Assembly (NCBI RefSeq): GCF_015207665.1
Contig: NZ_JADEWL010000046.1
Coordinates: forward strand, 1-47,842
Source: Plectonema cf. radiosum LEGE 06105
Lineage (GTDB): Bacteria > Cyanobacteriota > Cyanobacteriia > Cyanobacteriales > Nostocaceae
Direction: 5' to 3'
Length of the DNA: 47,842 nucleotides
Shown here one piece after another: positions 1-7,344 of the stretch (positions are counted from its first letter, which is position 1; each line of letters begins with the position of its first letter). The notes beneath the pieces were generated by a model, which worked only from the letters and a program-made list of their open reading frames with translations, was not told the origin of the DNA and did not search any database. A program made the translations under genes and the position numbers.

Positions 1-45
1 CAAGGGGATGGGGAGATGGGGGAAAACCACCGGAGTTATGAATTT

Positions 46-200
46 TCCAATTACCAATTACCAATTACCCATTACCAATTACCAATTACCAATTACCAAT
101 TACCAATTACCAATTACCAATTACCAATTACCAATTACCAATTACCAATTACCAATTACCAATTACCAATTCCTAACTCCTAACTCCTAACTCCTAACTA
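46..200. repeat. Heptanucleotide tandem repeat (CCAATTA), then CTCCTAA run
   Basis: About 18 head-to-tail copies of the 7-base unit CCAATTA run from about 46 to 170, followed by four copies of a second 7-base unit (CTCCTAA) to about 200. The period of 7 shifts the reading frame, so the apparent short ORF through it is an artefact. Short tandem heptamers (STRR-type) are a known feature of heterocystous cyanobacteria. The array ends only a few bases from the stop codon of the permease gene on the minus strand. Confidence 0.95.
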
Positions 201-202
201 AC

Positions 203-1090
203 TTATTGTCGTTTCCTTAAACGGGGATTGACAAACTCATTCAACCCTTCACCGAGTAGGGATAACCCTACTACCATCGTTGTCATCGCTAATCCGGGAA
301 AAAGTGTAGTCCACCAAATCCCTGTAGGAAGTGCAGCTAAGGCTTGTTTCAAATCGTGTCCCCATTCTGGTACTTCTTCGGGAAGCCCCAATCCTAAAAA
401 GCCCAAACCACCCAAAACCAAGATTGCATCGGCGGCGTTTAAGGTGAATAATACGGGTACGCTTTGAATTACGTTCAAAAATAAATACCGTGAAAGTACT
501 TGCCAAGTGTTAGCACCAATTGCTTGTGCTGCTTCTATAAATACTTCGGTTTTTACGCTCACTGTATGGTTACGAACAACTCGGTAATATTGCGGTACGT
601 AGGCAATACTAATCGCCAGGGCTGCATTTAAAATTCCCCTTCCCACTACAAACGCCAAAGTTACCGAAAGCAGTAATCCTGGCAAAGTATAAATACTATC
701 CATAATAAATAGCAATACTTTATCCAATCTACCGCCAATATAGCCGCTCAACATACCCAAAGGCACGCCAACTAGCATACTTAATGCTGTAGCTAAGATG
801 ACCACCTGTAATGCAGCTTGAGCGCCAAACACAGTACGAGAAAAGATATCGTAACCCAAGCGACTCGTACCAAACCAGTGTGTTAATGAAGGTGGTGTGT
901 GAATTGGGTTATCCAGAAATTCAGTTGGATCTTGCAGCAATCCCACATTTTGAAGAATGGGAGCAAACAATGCCAGAAAAATAAATACCAAAGTCATAGT
1001 TAACCCAACCAACATTAACTGTTGAGAAAGGGTAGGTTTTTTATTTATGAAAGGCAAAAATCTCGGCAGGAAACCTTTAGCAACGGTCAT
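203..1090 (-). CDS. ABC transporter permease, DppC/OppC type
   Basis: Inner-membrane permease subunit of a binding-protein-dependent ABC importer of the peptide/nickel class. The 295-residue length is normal for the family. A first membrane segment at about residues 24-46 is followed by a periplasmic loop and then a block of hydrophobic helices. The cytoplasmic EAA loop that docks to the ATPase is visible as EAAQAIGANTWQ near residue 185. The family usually pairs a DppB-like with a DppC-like permease plus two ATPases and a substrate-binding protein. None of these partners lies in the window, so this gene is either the last of an operon continuing elsewhere or a scattered subunit, which is common in cyanobacteria. 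The substrate cannot be read from the sequence. The start ATG at 1090 sits just inside a repeat-rich gap. Confidence 0.9.
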   Translation of the reverse strand: MTVAKGFLPRFLPFINKKPTLSQQLMLVGLTMTLVFIFLALFAPILQNVGLLQDPTEFLDNPIHTPPSLTHWFGTSRLGYDIFSRTVFGAQAALQVVILATALSMLVGVPLGMLSGYIGGRLDKVLLFIMDSIYTLPGLLLSVTLAFVVGRGILNAALAISIAYVPQYYRVVRNHTVSVKTEVFIEAAQAIGANTWQVLSRYLFLNVIQSVPVLFTLNAADAILVLGGLGFLGLGLPEEVPEWGHDLKQALAALPTGIWWTTLFPGLAMTTMVVGLSLLGEGLNEFVNPRLRKRQ

Positions 1091-1397
1091 AAGTTGATTT
1101 ATAAGTTATAAGGTTTAAGGTTAAAGGTCAAAGGTCAAAGGTTAAAGGTCAAAGGTCAAAGGTTAAAGGTTAGATTAGAGGTTACTGGAATCAAGAATGG
1201 GGCATTATGTAAGTATGAAGAATTTATTTTAAACCTAAAACGCCTCCGCGTATTATGGTTTATATACAAAATCCTGTCAAAAAGTATAAATACTTACTCC
1301 CTCCTCACAACCTTTGACCTTAAACCTCTAACCTCTAACCTCCAACCTTTAACCTCTAACCTTTAACCTCTAACCTCTAACCTTCAACCTTTAACCT
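1091..1397. repeat. Gap with two heptamer arrays in opposite orientation
   Basis: No gene is visible here. From about 1110 to 1172 the + strand carries tandem AAAGGTY-type heptamers, and from about 1313 to 1397 it carries the complementary type (AACCTYT). The two arrays are about 140 bases apart and could pair as a large imperfect hairpin between the start of the permease gene and the stop of the NTRC gene. The second array abuts the NTRC stop codon. Confidence 0.85.
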
Positions 1398-2765
1398 TTA
1401 GATAATGCTTTCTAATAGTTGCCGATACTGACTCTTTTGTTTCACTCCCTTGAGTTCTTGCAACAATTCTTTATCTTTGAAAATTTGGACTGTAGGGGTT
1501 CCGGTTACTCCTGCTTGTTCGGCAATTTCTCGGTCTTTGTCAATGTCAATTTCTACAAAGTGGATTTTACCTTCAAATTCATCCACTACTTTATTTAATA
1601 TCGGTTTGAGGGTATGACAAGGACCACAACCGGGAGAAACGTACTTGACCATCAAAGGGCGATCGCCATCATGAAATATTTTTCTCAGAGCATAACCACC
1701 TAGATGACGGGTAGCTTTAATGTCAAAATCATCTTCAGTATTGGCGGTAGTTTTTTCTTCTTGTTGCGGCTTTAATTCGTTGTTTTCCACCTGTTGACGG
1801 AATTCCTGAATCAATCCTTGAGAGGATAACCAACGTTCCGCTAACATTGCTGCCATACAGCCTGTACCTGCTGCGGTGATTGCCTGACGAAATTCGTGGT
1901 CTTGTACGTCCCCAGCAGCAAATACGCCTTCTATACTGGTTTCTACGGAGTTGGGTTTGGTAACAATGTAACCCACATCATCCAGTTCTAATTGCCCTTT
2001 AAATAATGATGTATTGGGTGTATGTCCGATGGCATAGAATAATCCTTTAACGTGTAATTGGGTTTCTTCGCCAGTTTTGTTGTTCCGGACTTTGATTCCA
2101 TCCATGTGCTTCTCATTACCAAACACGTCTATGGCTTCGGTGTTCCAATGCACTATAATTTTCGGGTTATTTAAAACCCGGTCTTGCATAGCTTTACTAG
2201 CTCGCATTTTATCGCTACGAACTAACAAGTTCACTGTATCGCCGTATTTAGTCAGGTAAATTGCTTCTTCTGCCGCCGAGTCTCCAGCACCAATTACGGC
2301 TAAGTTTGCACCGTGAAACAACGGAGTTGCACCGTCACAAATCGCACAAGCTGATATGCCACGACTCCAAAATTGATGCTCGCTGGGTAAACCCAAACGC
2401 TTCGCCGTCGCCCCGGTTGCAATTACGATGCTATTAGTTTTAAACTCGCGTTCAGAGGAGCGCACTGTAAACGGACGCTGACTCAAATCAACCGAAATTA
2501 CATCCTCAGTATATAGCTCAGCCCCCCAGCGTTCTGCCTGTGCCTTCATTTGATCCATTAATTCCGGACCAGTAATTCCAGCAGCAAAACCGGGAAAATT
2601 CTCGACTTCAGTAGTTGTCATTAATTGTCCACCAGGTAATCCCCCAGCTTCAAAGCCTTCAAATACAACTGGTTTGAGATTCGCACGTCCCGCGTAAATA
2701 GCAGCCGTGTAACCCGCAGGACCTGAACCGATAATTACTAAGTTTTCTACCGTTGGATTTGTCAT
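1398..2765 (-). CDS. ntrC-type (trxB-trxA): NADPH-thioredoxin reductase/thioredoxin fusion (NTRC)
   Basis: Single polypeptide joining an NADPH-dependent flavoprotein thioredoxin reductase to a C-terminal thioredoxin. In the known NTRC family it passes electrons from NADPH to 2-Cys peroxiredoxins and other redox-regulated targets. The FAD-binding GSGPAG motif is at residues 13-18, the reductase redox pair CAICDG at 140-145, and the NADPH-binding [10 protein letters not shown] at 159-168. A second glycine-rich FAD site (AAGDV) precedes a charged linker near 320-350. The thioredoxin domain has the active site CGPC at 380-383 and the cis-proline TPT near 424. Both redox centres are intact, so the fusion should be active. 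No clear Shine-Dalgarno sequence precedes the ATG. The symbol follows plant/cyanobacterial NTRC and is unrelated to the nitrogen regulator NtrC. Confidence 0.95.
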   Translation of the reverse strand: MTNPTVENLVIIGSGPAGYTAAIYAGRANLKPVVFEGFEAGGLPGGQLMTTTEVENFPGFAAGITGPELMDQMKAQAERWGAELYTEDVISVDLSQRPFTVRSSEREFKTNSIVIATGATAKRLGLPSEHQFWSRGISACAICDGATPLFHGANLAVIGAGDSAAEEAIYLTKYGDTVNLLVRSDKMRASKAMQDRVLNNPKIIVHWNTEAIDVFGNEKHMDGIKVRNNKTGEETQLHVKGLFYAIGHTPNTSLFKGQLELDDVGYIVTKPNSVETSIEGVFAAGDVQDHEFRQAITAAGTGCMAAMLAERWLSSQGLIQEFRQQVENNELKPQQEEKTTANTEDDFDIKATRHLGGYALRKIFHDGDRPLMVKYVSPGCGPCHTLKPILNKVVDEFEGKIHFVEIDIDKDREIAEQAGVTGTPTVQIFKDKELLQELKGVKQKSQYRQLLESII

Positions 2766-3063
2766 AATATATTAAAGTAAACTCATAACGACTACGTTTA
2801 ATTGAGTATAGCAAATTTTTGGGGTTGGTGTATAGGTTGTTAATAAATCTTGTAGGGTGTGTTACAGAAAGAAACGTCTTAGGACATTACGAAAATATTA
2901 TTATCTTGTGATTTTAGAAATTAAATTTTCTTAGAGGGTGTTTATAAATAAACGGTGAATATAAGCCGTGCAGACGGGTTTCGTTTGTGTAGAAGCGGTA
3001 ACAAAGCGCCAGATAAAATTTGTATATACAATTTAGAGACTTAACTTAACAGCTTAGTTTCAA
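2766..3063. repeat. Gap with miniature repeat fragments
   Basis: No gene is visible. The gap holds a TAGGGTGTGTTAC fragment near 2852-2865 (also seen at 4455-4470 and inverted at 4585-4597). It also holds one copy of a dispersed repeat at about 2951-3017 (AACGGTGAATATAA, then GTGCAGACGGGTTTCG, then GCGCCAGATAAA) that recurs at 3738, 4718 and 4816. An AGAGGGTGTTTATAAATAA end lies at about 2932-2951. Confidence 0.75.
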
Positions 3064-3492
3064 TTAAGGAACTAGCTCAAAACCCATACCTACATGGGTA
3101 AAGTGAGCATCTTCGGTAAGAATTGCTGTAATGCCATATTCTTGCATGACAACCATTGAGGTCAAATCAGTGAAAGAGATGAGAGGCTTGTCGAGAAACT
3201 TAGAACGGAGTAATTGAGTTTGGGTAAAGCGTTCTTCCGTAATGCGAATTAAATAAAAATCATCGGTTGAAAAGGCTGACAGTAGCGATTTCATCGATTG
3301 CTCAGCACGAGTTACATGAAGTCGTCGAAAAAAGAAAGTAAATGTTTCGTCAAGAACATAGTCAGTGGTATAAATTTGACCATTTTTAGCGATCGCACTT
3401 TGATAAGCTTTTGTGGCTTCAAGGTGATAGCGTTCACTTTTATCGTGCAGTGTGAGCCAGCCCCATGTATCAATAAAAAGCTTAATCGCCAT
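3064..3492 (-). CDS. PIN-domain protein, probable VapC-type toxin
   Basis: 142-residue PIN-like ribonuclease. The fold's acidic residues are visible: the first Asp in KLFIDTWGW at the N-terminus, DETF near residue 48, Asp in ISFTDLTS near 108, and TEDAHF near 127. Proteins of this family usually cut tRNA or mRNA when released from a cognate antitoxin. The ATG at 3492 overlaps the end of the upstream small gene by 11 bases, the usual antitoxin-then-toxin arrangement with translational coupling. The first motif has Trp after Asp (DTWGW) rather than the more common DTN/DSS. That variant occurs in PIN proteins of toxin-antitoxin loci, so activity is likely but not certain. Confidence 0.85.
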   Translation of the reverse strand: MAIKLFIDTWGWLTLHDKSERYHLEATKAYQSAIAKNGQIYTTDYVLDETFTFFFRRLHVTRAEQSMKSLLSAFSTDDFYLIRITEERFTQTQLLRSKFLDKPLISFTDLTSMVVMQEYGITAILTEDAHFTHVGMGFELVP

Positions 3493-3694
3493 AAAGTTCG
3501 TTGTCTAAATTTGTAGCTAGGGAGCCGTGAGAGACTACACCTATGAAGTCAGCGAGGGGATCGTTGACGGGAGTGAGTGGCTTGGTAACTGTTGTTTGGA
3601 TACTTGCTAGCTGTTTAATATATTGCAATACATCTTCAAGCTGCTGTTCTGGTAGTTGTTCAATTGCTTCAAAAACCTCTTGTTTGATTGTCAT
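3482..3694 (-). CDS. Small antitoxin-like protein of the PIN pair
   Basis: 70-residue protein encoded directly upstream of the PIN gene, whose start overlaps its end by 11 bases. The N-terminal half (EAIEQLPEQQLEDVLQYIKQL) is predicted helical and resembles short DUF2281/VapB-like proteins found beside PIN toxins in cyanobacteria. The C-terminal half is polar and probably disordered, as expected for the part that wraps a toxin. There is no obvious DNA-binding motif beyond the helical region. The antitoxin role is inferred from size, position and overlap. Confidence 0.7.
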   Translation of the reverse strand: MTIKQEVFEAIEQLPEQQLEDVLQYIKQLASIQTTVTKPLTPVNDPLADFIGVVSHGSLATNLDNELYGD

Positions 3695-3737
3695 GGCAAT
3701 GGCTCAATATCGCTTTTTTATAATTAATTTAACAATA

Positions 3738-3790
3738 ACCCGTGCAGACGGGTTTCGTTCGTGTAGAAGCGGTTTCAACCGCCAGGTGAA
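3738..3790. repeat. Dispersed two-hairpin repeat overlapping a gene end
   Basis: This copy contains the small hairpin ACCCGTGCAGACGGGT, a TTCGTTCGTGTAGAAGC spacer and the second stem GCGGTTTCAACCGC. Near-identical copies are at about 2951-3017, 4718-4770 and 4816-4884. The right end of this copy overlaps the last codons of the Uma2-family gene on the minus strand. Confidence 0.85.
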
Positions 3791-4416
3791 TTCTGCTCTC
3801 TCACCCAAGCCCGAAAAGCGCGGGTTGTAGCCATCTCACCATTGATTCTAGTTTCTTGAATAAACCGAGGAATTTCCTTTACAGGTACCGTACCAAAAGT
3901 AGGGCTTTGTTTTACTTCTAAATATTGTCCGTCGTTAAGTACATAAATTCGTAAAACACTGCCATTAAACCGCCAAAATTCAGGAACACCAATTGCAGCA
4001 TAAATTTTAAACTTATCTACTTTCGGTTTAGAATACTCTACTTCTAATACTAAATCCGGTGGTGGATCGATGCTTAGGTCTATTTTTTCCTTATTTCTAA
4101 CGCGGTATTCATTTTGTATATAGTAGCTGCTATCTGGTTCCCCACCTCGTTCTAAATCATCCCGTGTCAAAGTTAGCGAGCCAGAACGCTTGTACTCTTC
4201 GCCGATTTCTTCACATAATGCGATCACAAAACCCTCAATAACGCGATTTGAGTTTTCGTGTGGCATATCTGGAGCCATGATTTCTAATGTCCCGTTTTCA
4301 TAAGCGAGTCTGGTATTTCTTGAGCTTCCCATGTCAGTTAGCATGGCTTTGAAAGTTTGCCAGCTAATGTTTTCAAGTAAAGTTCTGGTTTCTGCTGGTG
4401 TTGAGATTGCCACCAT
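3775..4416 (-). CDS. Uma2 family endonuclease-like protein (DUF820)
   Basis: 213-residue member of the Uma2/DUF820 family, which has a PD-(D/E)xK nuclease fold and is strongly expanded in cyanobacteria. Its biological role is not established. The nuclease core is visible as PPPDLVLEVEYS followed by KVDKFKIYAAIGVPEFW around residues 118-150, the usual spacing for the catalytic Asp, Glu and Lys. Upstream residues MAPDMPHENSN match the conserved substrate-side loop. The ATG at 4416 is a plausible start, giving MVAISTPAETR. The last residues (PGG) and the stop codon are read from a dispersed repeat at 3738-3790, so the native C-terminus may have been altered. It is a single-gene unit, next to but not overlapping the PIN pair. 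Confidence 0.85.
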   Translation of the reverse strand: MVAISTPAETRTLLENISWQTFKAMLTDMGSSRNTRLAYENGTLEIMAPDMPHENSNRVIEGFVIALCEEIGEEYKRSGSLTLTRDDLERGGEPDSSYYIQNEYRVRNKEKIDLSIDPPPDLVLEVEYSKPKVDKFKIYAAIGVPEFWRFNGSVLRIYVLNDGQYLEVKQSPTFGTVPVKEIPRFIQETRINGEMATTRAFRAWVREQNSPGG

Positions 4417-4433
4417 ATTGAAAATACCTCGTT

Positions 4434-4600
4434 GAGTGAGAAGTCGGGTTTTATGTAGGGTGTGTTACGGCTTTCTGGGATTCGATAGGAAAAAGAGTAG
4501 GTGAAAATTTGCCGTAACGCACCAAAAGTTGTTGGCGCGTTAGATGTATTAAGATTATATGTTGAGGGCAGAACATAGTCGTGCATCTAACACACCCTAC
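4434..4600. repeat. Imperfect palindromic element (TAGGGTGTGTTA ends)
   Basis: A TGTAGGGTGTGTTACGG end at about 4455-4471 faces the inverted CTAACACACCCTACAAG at about 4584-4600, with GCCGTAACGCACC inside. This is the layout of a non-coding miniature element just upstream of the Uma2 gene. The short ORF through it is not credible as a gene. Confidence 0.7.
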
Positions 4601-4633
4601 AAGAATTTTATTTTTTATTTATAAACACGCTCT

Positions 4634-4911
4634 TAGAGGATGTTTGAAAAATCATCGGCGGTTCAAACCGCGACTACACGCCGCATTGTCCACCTGCGTG
4701 GACTTAATCTATTTTAAACCCGTGCAGACGGGTTTCGTTTGTGTAGACGCGGTTTCAACCGCCAGATAAATCCTAAAGACAACACAATATAAATAATTGC
4801 GATTATTTTTATCAGAAACGGTGAATATAAACCCGTGCAGACGGGTTTCGTTTGTGTAGACGCGGTTTTAACCGCCAGATAAAGAAATTAGACTTTTCAA
4901 ACAACCTCTTA
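4634..4911. mobile_element. Composite miniature element with AGAGGATGTTTGAAAA terminal repeats
   Basis: The left end TTAGAGGATGTTTGAAAA (4633-4650) is matched by the inverted right end AAGAGGTTGTTTGAAAA (read backwards from 4910). The interior has no ORF. It holds CGGCGGTTCAAACCGCG, a CCACCTGCGTGG hairpin and two tandem copies of the GTGCAGACGGGTTTCG repeat at 4718-4770 and 4816-4884. Related ends occur at 37677-37821 and, degraded, at 12875-13010. This is consistent with a MITE mobilised by a transposase not encoded in this window. Confidence 0.75.
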
Positions 4912-4929
4912 TATTACAGATATTTCGGT

Positions 4930-5003
4930 TGGTGAAAAGTTGGGTTTTTATAACAGTTATCTGATATTACAGATATTTCAGGACAAAAAACCCGACTTCT
5001 TTA
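4930..5003. repeat. Palindromic repeat GAAGTYGGGTTTTT
   Basis: GAAAAGTTGGGTTTTT near 4935-4950 pairs with AAAAAACCCGACTTC near 4985-5000. ATATTACAGATATTTC also occurs twice, at about 4912-4927 and 4964-4979. A second copy of the same design lies at 14386-14452, and half-copies occur at about 4438 and 36121. It sits just upstream of the methyltransferase gene. Confidence 0.75.
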
Positions 5004-5115
5004 TGGAATGTTAGAAATCTGAAAAACTGGGAATACTAATGCTTGAGTAAGCCGTTGGCTTAGAATGCTAAGTCCAAACGTGACTAGAAAAAATTTAGTA
5101 TCAGGAGAAAATTTT

Positions 5116-6447
5116 ATGCAAGCTCAAGCATCAGATTTAGTAGAAAAAATTCGTCAGCAATTTGACAGCGCACCTTATCCAAGAATTTCTCTTGATGAAT
5201 CTCCTAAAGATAAACCGAATTTGCTCTATATTCATAGTTTAGTAACAGCTTATTATTTAAGAAATCAAAAAGTTATAGATACTAAAGGAAAAGTCATTTT
5301 AGATGCTGGATGTGGTAGTGGATATAAATCCCTTGTACTTGCAGAAGCGAATCCCGGAGCAAAAATTATTGGTGTTGATATTTCGGAAGAATCTGTAAAA
5401 TTAGCGCGGCAACGGTTGGAACATCACGGTTTTGATAATACAGAATTCCATGTAAGTTTTCTTGAGGATTTACCCAAGCTAGGCGTGAAATTTGATTATA
5501 TAAACTGCGATGATGTACTTTATCTGCTTCCTGATGCTGTAAAAGGGTTACAAGCGATGAAAGCAGTTTTGCAACCCGATGGTATTATGCGTGTCAATCT
5601 TCACAGTTCACTGCAAAGGGCTAATTTTTTCCGCGCTCAAAATCTATTTAAATTTATGGGTTTGATGAACGATAACCCAGAAGATATGGAAATTGGCATA
5701 GTGCAGGAAATTATGAACGCATTGAAAGATGGTGTTTCTCTTAAAGCTCAAACTTGGAGTTCTCAATATAATGAAGCTGATGGCAAAGATATTATATTAG
5801 CTAATCAATTGCTTGTAGGAGATAAAGGAGCCACTATTCCCGAATTCTTTTCACTTTTGAAAGCTGCTAATTTAGAATTTATAAAGATGGTTAATTGGTG
5901 GCAGTGGGATTTAATGGCTCTATTTAAAGAACCTGATGATTTACCTGCTTTTCTGGGTATGAGTTTACCAGAACTTTCTGCTGAGCAAAAACTGCATTTA
6001 TTTGAATTATTTCATCCGATACATCGCTTACTTGATTTATACTGCGGAAATCCCAATCAAGCGCAATCATTTGTACCAGTTGAACAATGGACTGATTCTA
6101 ACTGGGAAAACGCAAAAGTGCATCTACATCCCCAATTAAAAACTCCTAAATTTCGAGAAGAACTAATATCCTGTATTACAGAAATCAGACCTTTTATTAT
6201 TAGCGAACACTTACAAGTAATTCAAGATTCCGTGAGTATAGATAGCTCCATGTCATTTTGCTTAATTCCTTTGCTGGAACAACCTCAATCAATGACAAAC
6301 TTGGCTGAGCGCTGGAAGCAAGTTAGACCTTTAGATCCGGTTACTTTAGAACCTACGGATCAAAGTCAAGCCTTTTATATGCTGCAACAGTTATTTTTAA
6401 GGCTCGAAAGTCTTGGTTATGTGATGTTAGAGGGTAAGAGGTCATAA
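5116..6447 (+). CDS. SAM-dependent methyltransferase upstream of pilin
   Basis: 443-residue class I methyltransferase. Motif I is LDAGCGSGYKSL at about residues 62-73, followed by the acidic motif II IIGVDIS and a post-I region (CDDVLYLLPD) that would shape the SAM pocket. The region after about residue 200 is a long extension without a recognised motif. I chose the ATG at 5116 because GGAG lies about 8 bases before it. An in-frame ATG at 5065 has no ribosome site and would add 17 unlikely residues. The gene lies 250 bases upstream of a type IV pilin gene that is followed by an O-GlcNAc-transferase-like gene. A role in modifying pilin or its glycan is an inference from that position only; the substrate is unknown. 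Confidence 0.85.
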   Translation: MQAQASDLVEKIRQQFDSAPYPRISLDESPKDKPNLLYIHSLVTAYYLRNQKVIDTKGKVILDAGCGSGYKSLVLAEANPGAKIIGVDISEESVKLARQRLEHHGFDNTEFHVSFLEDLPKLGVKFDYINCDDVLYLLPDAVKGLQAMKAVLQPDGIMRVNLHSSLQRANFFRAQNLFKFMGLMNDNPEDMEIGIVQEIMNALKDGVSLKAQTWSSQYNEADGKDIILANQLLVGDKGATIPEFFSLLKAANLEFIKMVNWWQWDLMALFKEPDDLPAFLGMSLPELSAEQKLHLFELFHPIHRLLDLYCGNPNQAQSFVPVEQWTDSNWENAKVHLHPQLKTPKFREELISCITEIRPFIISEHLQVIQDSVSIDSSMSFCLIPLLEQPQSMTNLAERWKQVRPLDPVTLEPTDQSQAFYMLQQLFLRLESLGYVMLEGKRS

Positions 6448-6480
6448 ATTCTGGCTGGTTCATTTATCCCCGAACCCATG

Positions 6481-6508
6481 TAGAGATGCGATATATCGCG
6501 TCTCTACA
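6481..6508. repeat. Palindrome of the GTAGAGAYGCG...CGTCTCTAC family
   Basis: A near-perfect inverted repeat (GTAGAGATGCGAT/ATCGCGTCTCTAC). The same type of palindrome occurs at about 21244-21272, 21564-21593 and 27912-27943. It lies between the methyltransferase stop and the pilA promoter region and could act as a terminator-like hairpin, although no T-run follows. Confidence 0.8.
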
Positions 6509-6697
6509 AATAATGTGGTGAACCAGTAGGTTTTCTTCTACATAACTACATTTCTGTAATTCTGTAACAAAATCTCTTGCCATTCCAGGTTTCCAGTTTT
6601 CCCAAAAAACTTTTTTCCAAAATGTTAATTCTCTCAGTCAAAGTGGGTAAGTTACATCTAGAACTCAATAACCCATCCCCACTTAAAGGAAACACTA

Positions 6698-7246
6698 ATG
6701 AAAACCGAACTTAAAGCAAAGTTTTTACAAAATATCCTTCGTAATAAGAAAGAAGACGAAGGTTTTACCTTAATTGAATTGTTAGTTGTAATTATTATTA
6801 TTGGGATTTTGTCCGCTATTGCTTTACCTTCTTTCTTGAACCAAGCGAATAAGGCTAAACAGTCTGAAGCGAAAACTTATATTGGTTCAATGAATAGAGG
6901 TCAACAAGCATATTTTTTGGAAAATAGTGATTTCACTACTGATGTTAATGAGGTAGGTATTGGCATAAAAACTCAGACTGAACTTTATGATTATAAGGCT
7001 GCTAAAAAAAATACTGGAACGAGTGTTTATGTAGTTAACTATTCCGCGAGAAAAGCAGGTATAACTGCTCCTGTAAAAGATTATTTAGGTAAAGTGCATT
7101 TACTAGCAGTCACTTCAGGTACTGGAACTAGCGCTACCACAGACTATACAAGTATCGCCTTTATGTGTGAAACCAATGCTGTAGGTGCTGGTATCACTGA
7201 TATTGCAGGTAATTCCTGCCCAACTAGTACGAAGACACTTAAGTAA
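6698..7246 (+). CDS. pilA: Type IV pilin, PilA-like major/minor pilin
   Basis: Type IV pilin precursor. A 22-residue positively charged leader ends in Gly before Phe23 (EDEG|FTLIELLVVIIIIGIL), the prepilin peptidase site, with the conserved Glu at mature position 5. The mature protein is about 160 residues: an N-terminal helix through the membrane, then a globular head. A C-terminal cysteine pair, Cys in FMCETN and in GNSCPTS, would close the usual D-loop disulfide. AAGGA lies about 8 bases before the ATG. A hairpin with a short T-run (7288-7317) separates it from the next gene, so abundant pilin mRNA is probably monocistronic. In cyanobacteria such pili drive twitching/gliding motility and DNA uptake. 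Confidence 0.93.
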   Translation: MKTELKAKFLQNILRNKKEDEGFTLIELLVVIIIIGILSAIALPSFLNQANKAKQSEAKTYIGSMNRGQQAYFLENSDFTTDVNEVGIGIKTQTELYDYKAAKKNTGTSVYVVNYSARKAGITAPVKDYLGKVHLLAVTSGTGTSATTDYTSIAFMCETNAVGAGITDIAGNSCPTSTKTLK

Positions 7247-7287
7247 TAAGAGCTAAAATACAAAGTCGAATTTGAATTTTAAATCAA

Positions 7288-7317
7288 GAGTGAATTAGAA
7301 AAACTAATTCACTCTTT
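7288..7317 (+). terminator. Probable terminator after pilA
   Basis: A perfect 11-bp stem (GAGTGAATTAG/CTAATTCACTC) with a 5-base A loop is followed by TTT. It lies 42 bases after the pilA stop and 28 bases before the next start. It probably ends most pilA transcripts while letting some read through into the glycosyltransferase-like gene. Confidence 0.75.
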
Positions 7318-7344
7318 CTAACATTTACACTAGAAAAAACTAAG

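Noticed and set aside
8-190. 60-residue ORF made of repeated NYQLPIT units
   Set aside because: It is the translation of a CCAATTA heptamer array; composition and periodicity are explained fully by the repeat.
1398-2765. NTRC fusion as possible assembly artefact joining trxB and trxA
   Set aside because: The reductase-thioredoxin fusion is a known family in cyanobacteria and plants, and both active sites are in one clean frame.
4338-4586. 82-residue frame upstream of the Uma2 gene
   Set aside because: It overlaps the Uma2 start in another frame and is mostly palindromic repeat sequence.
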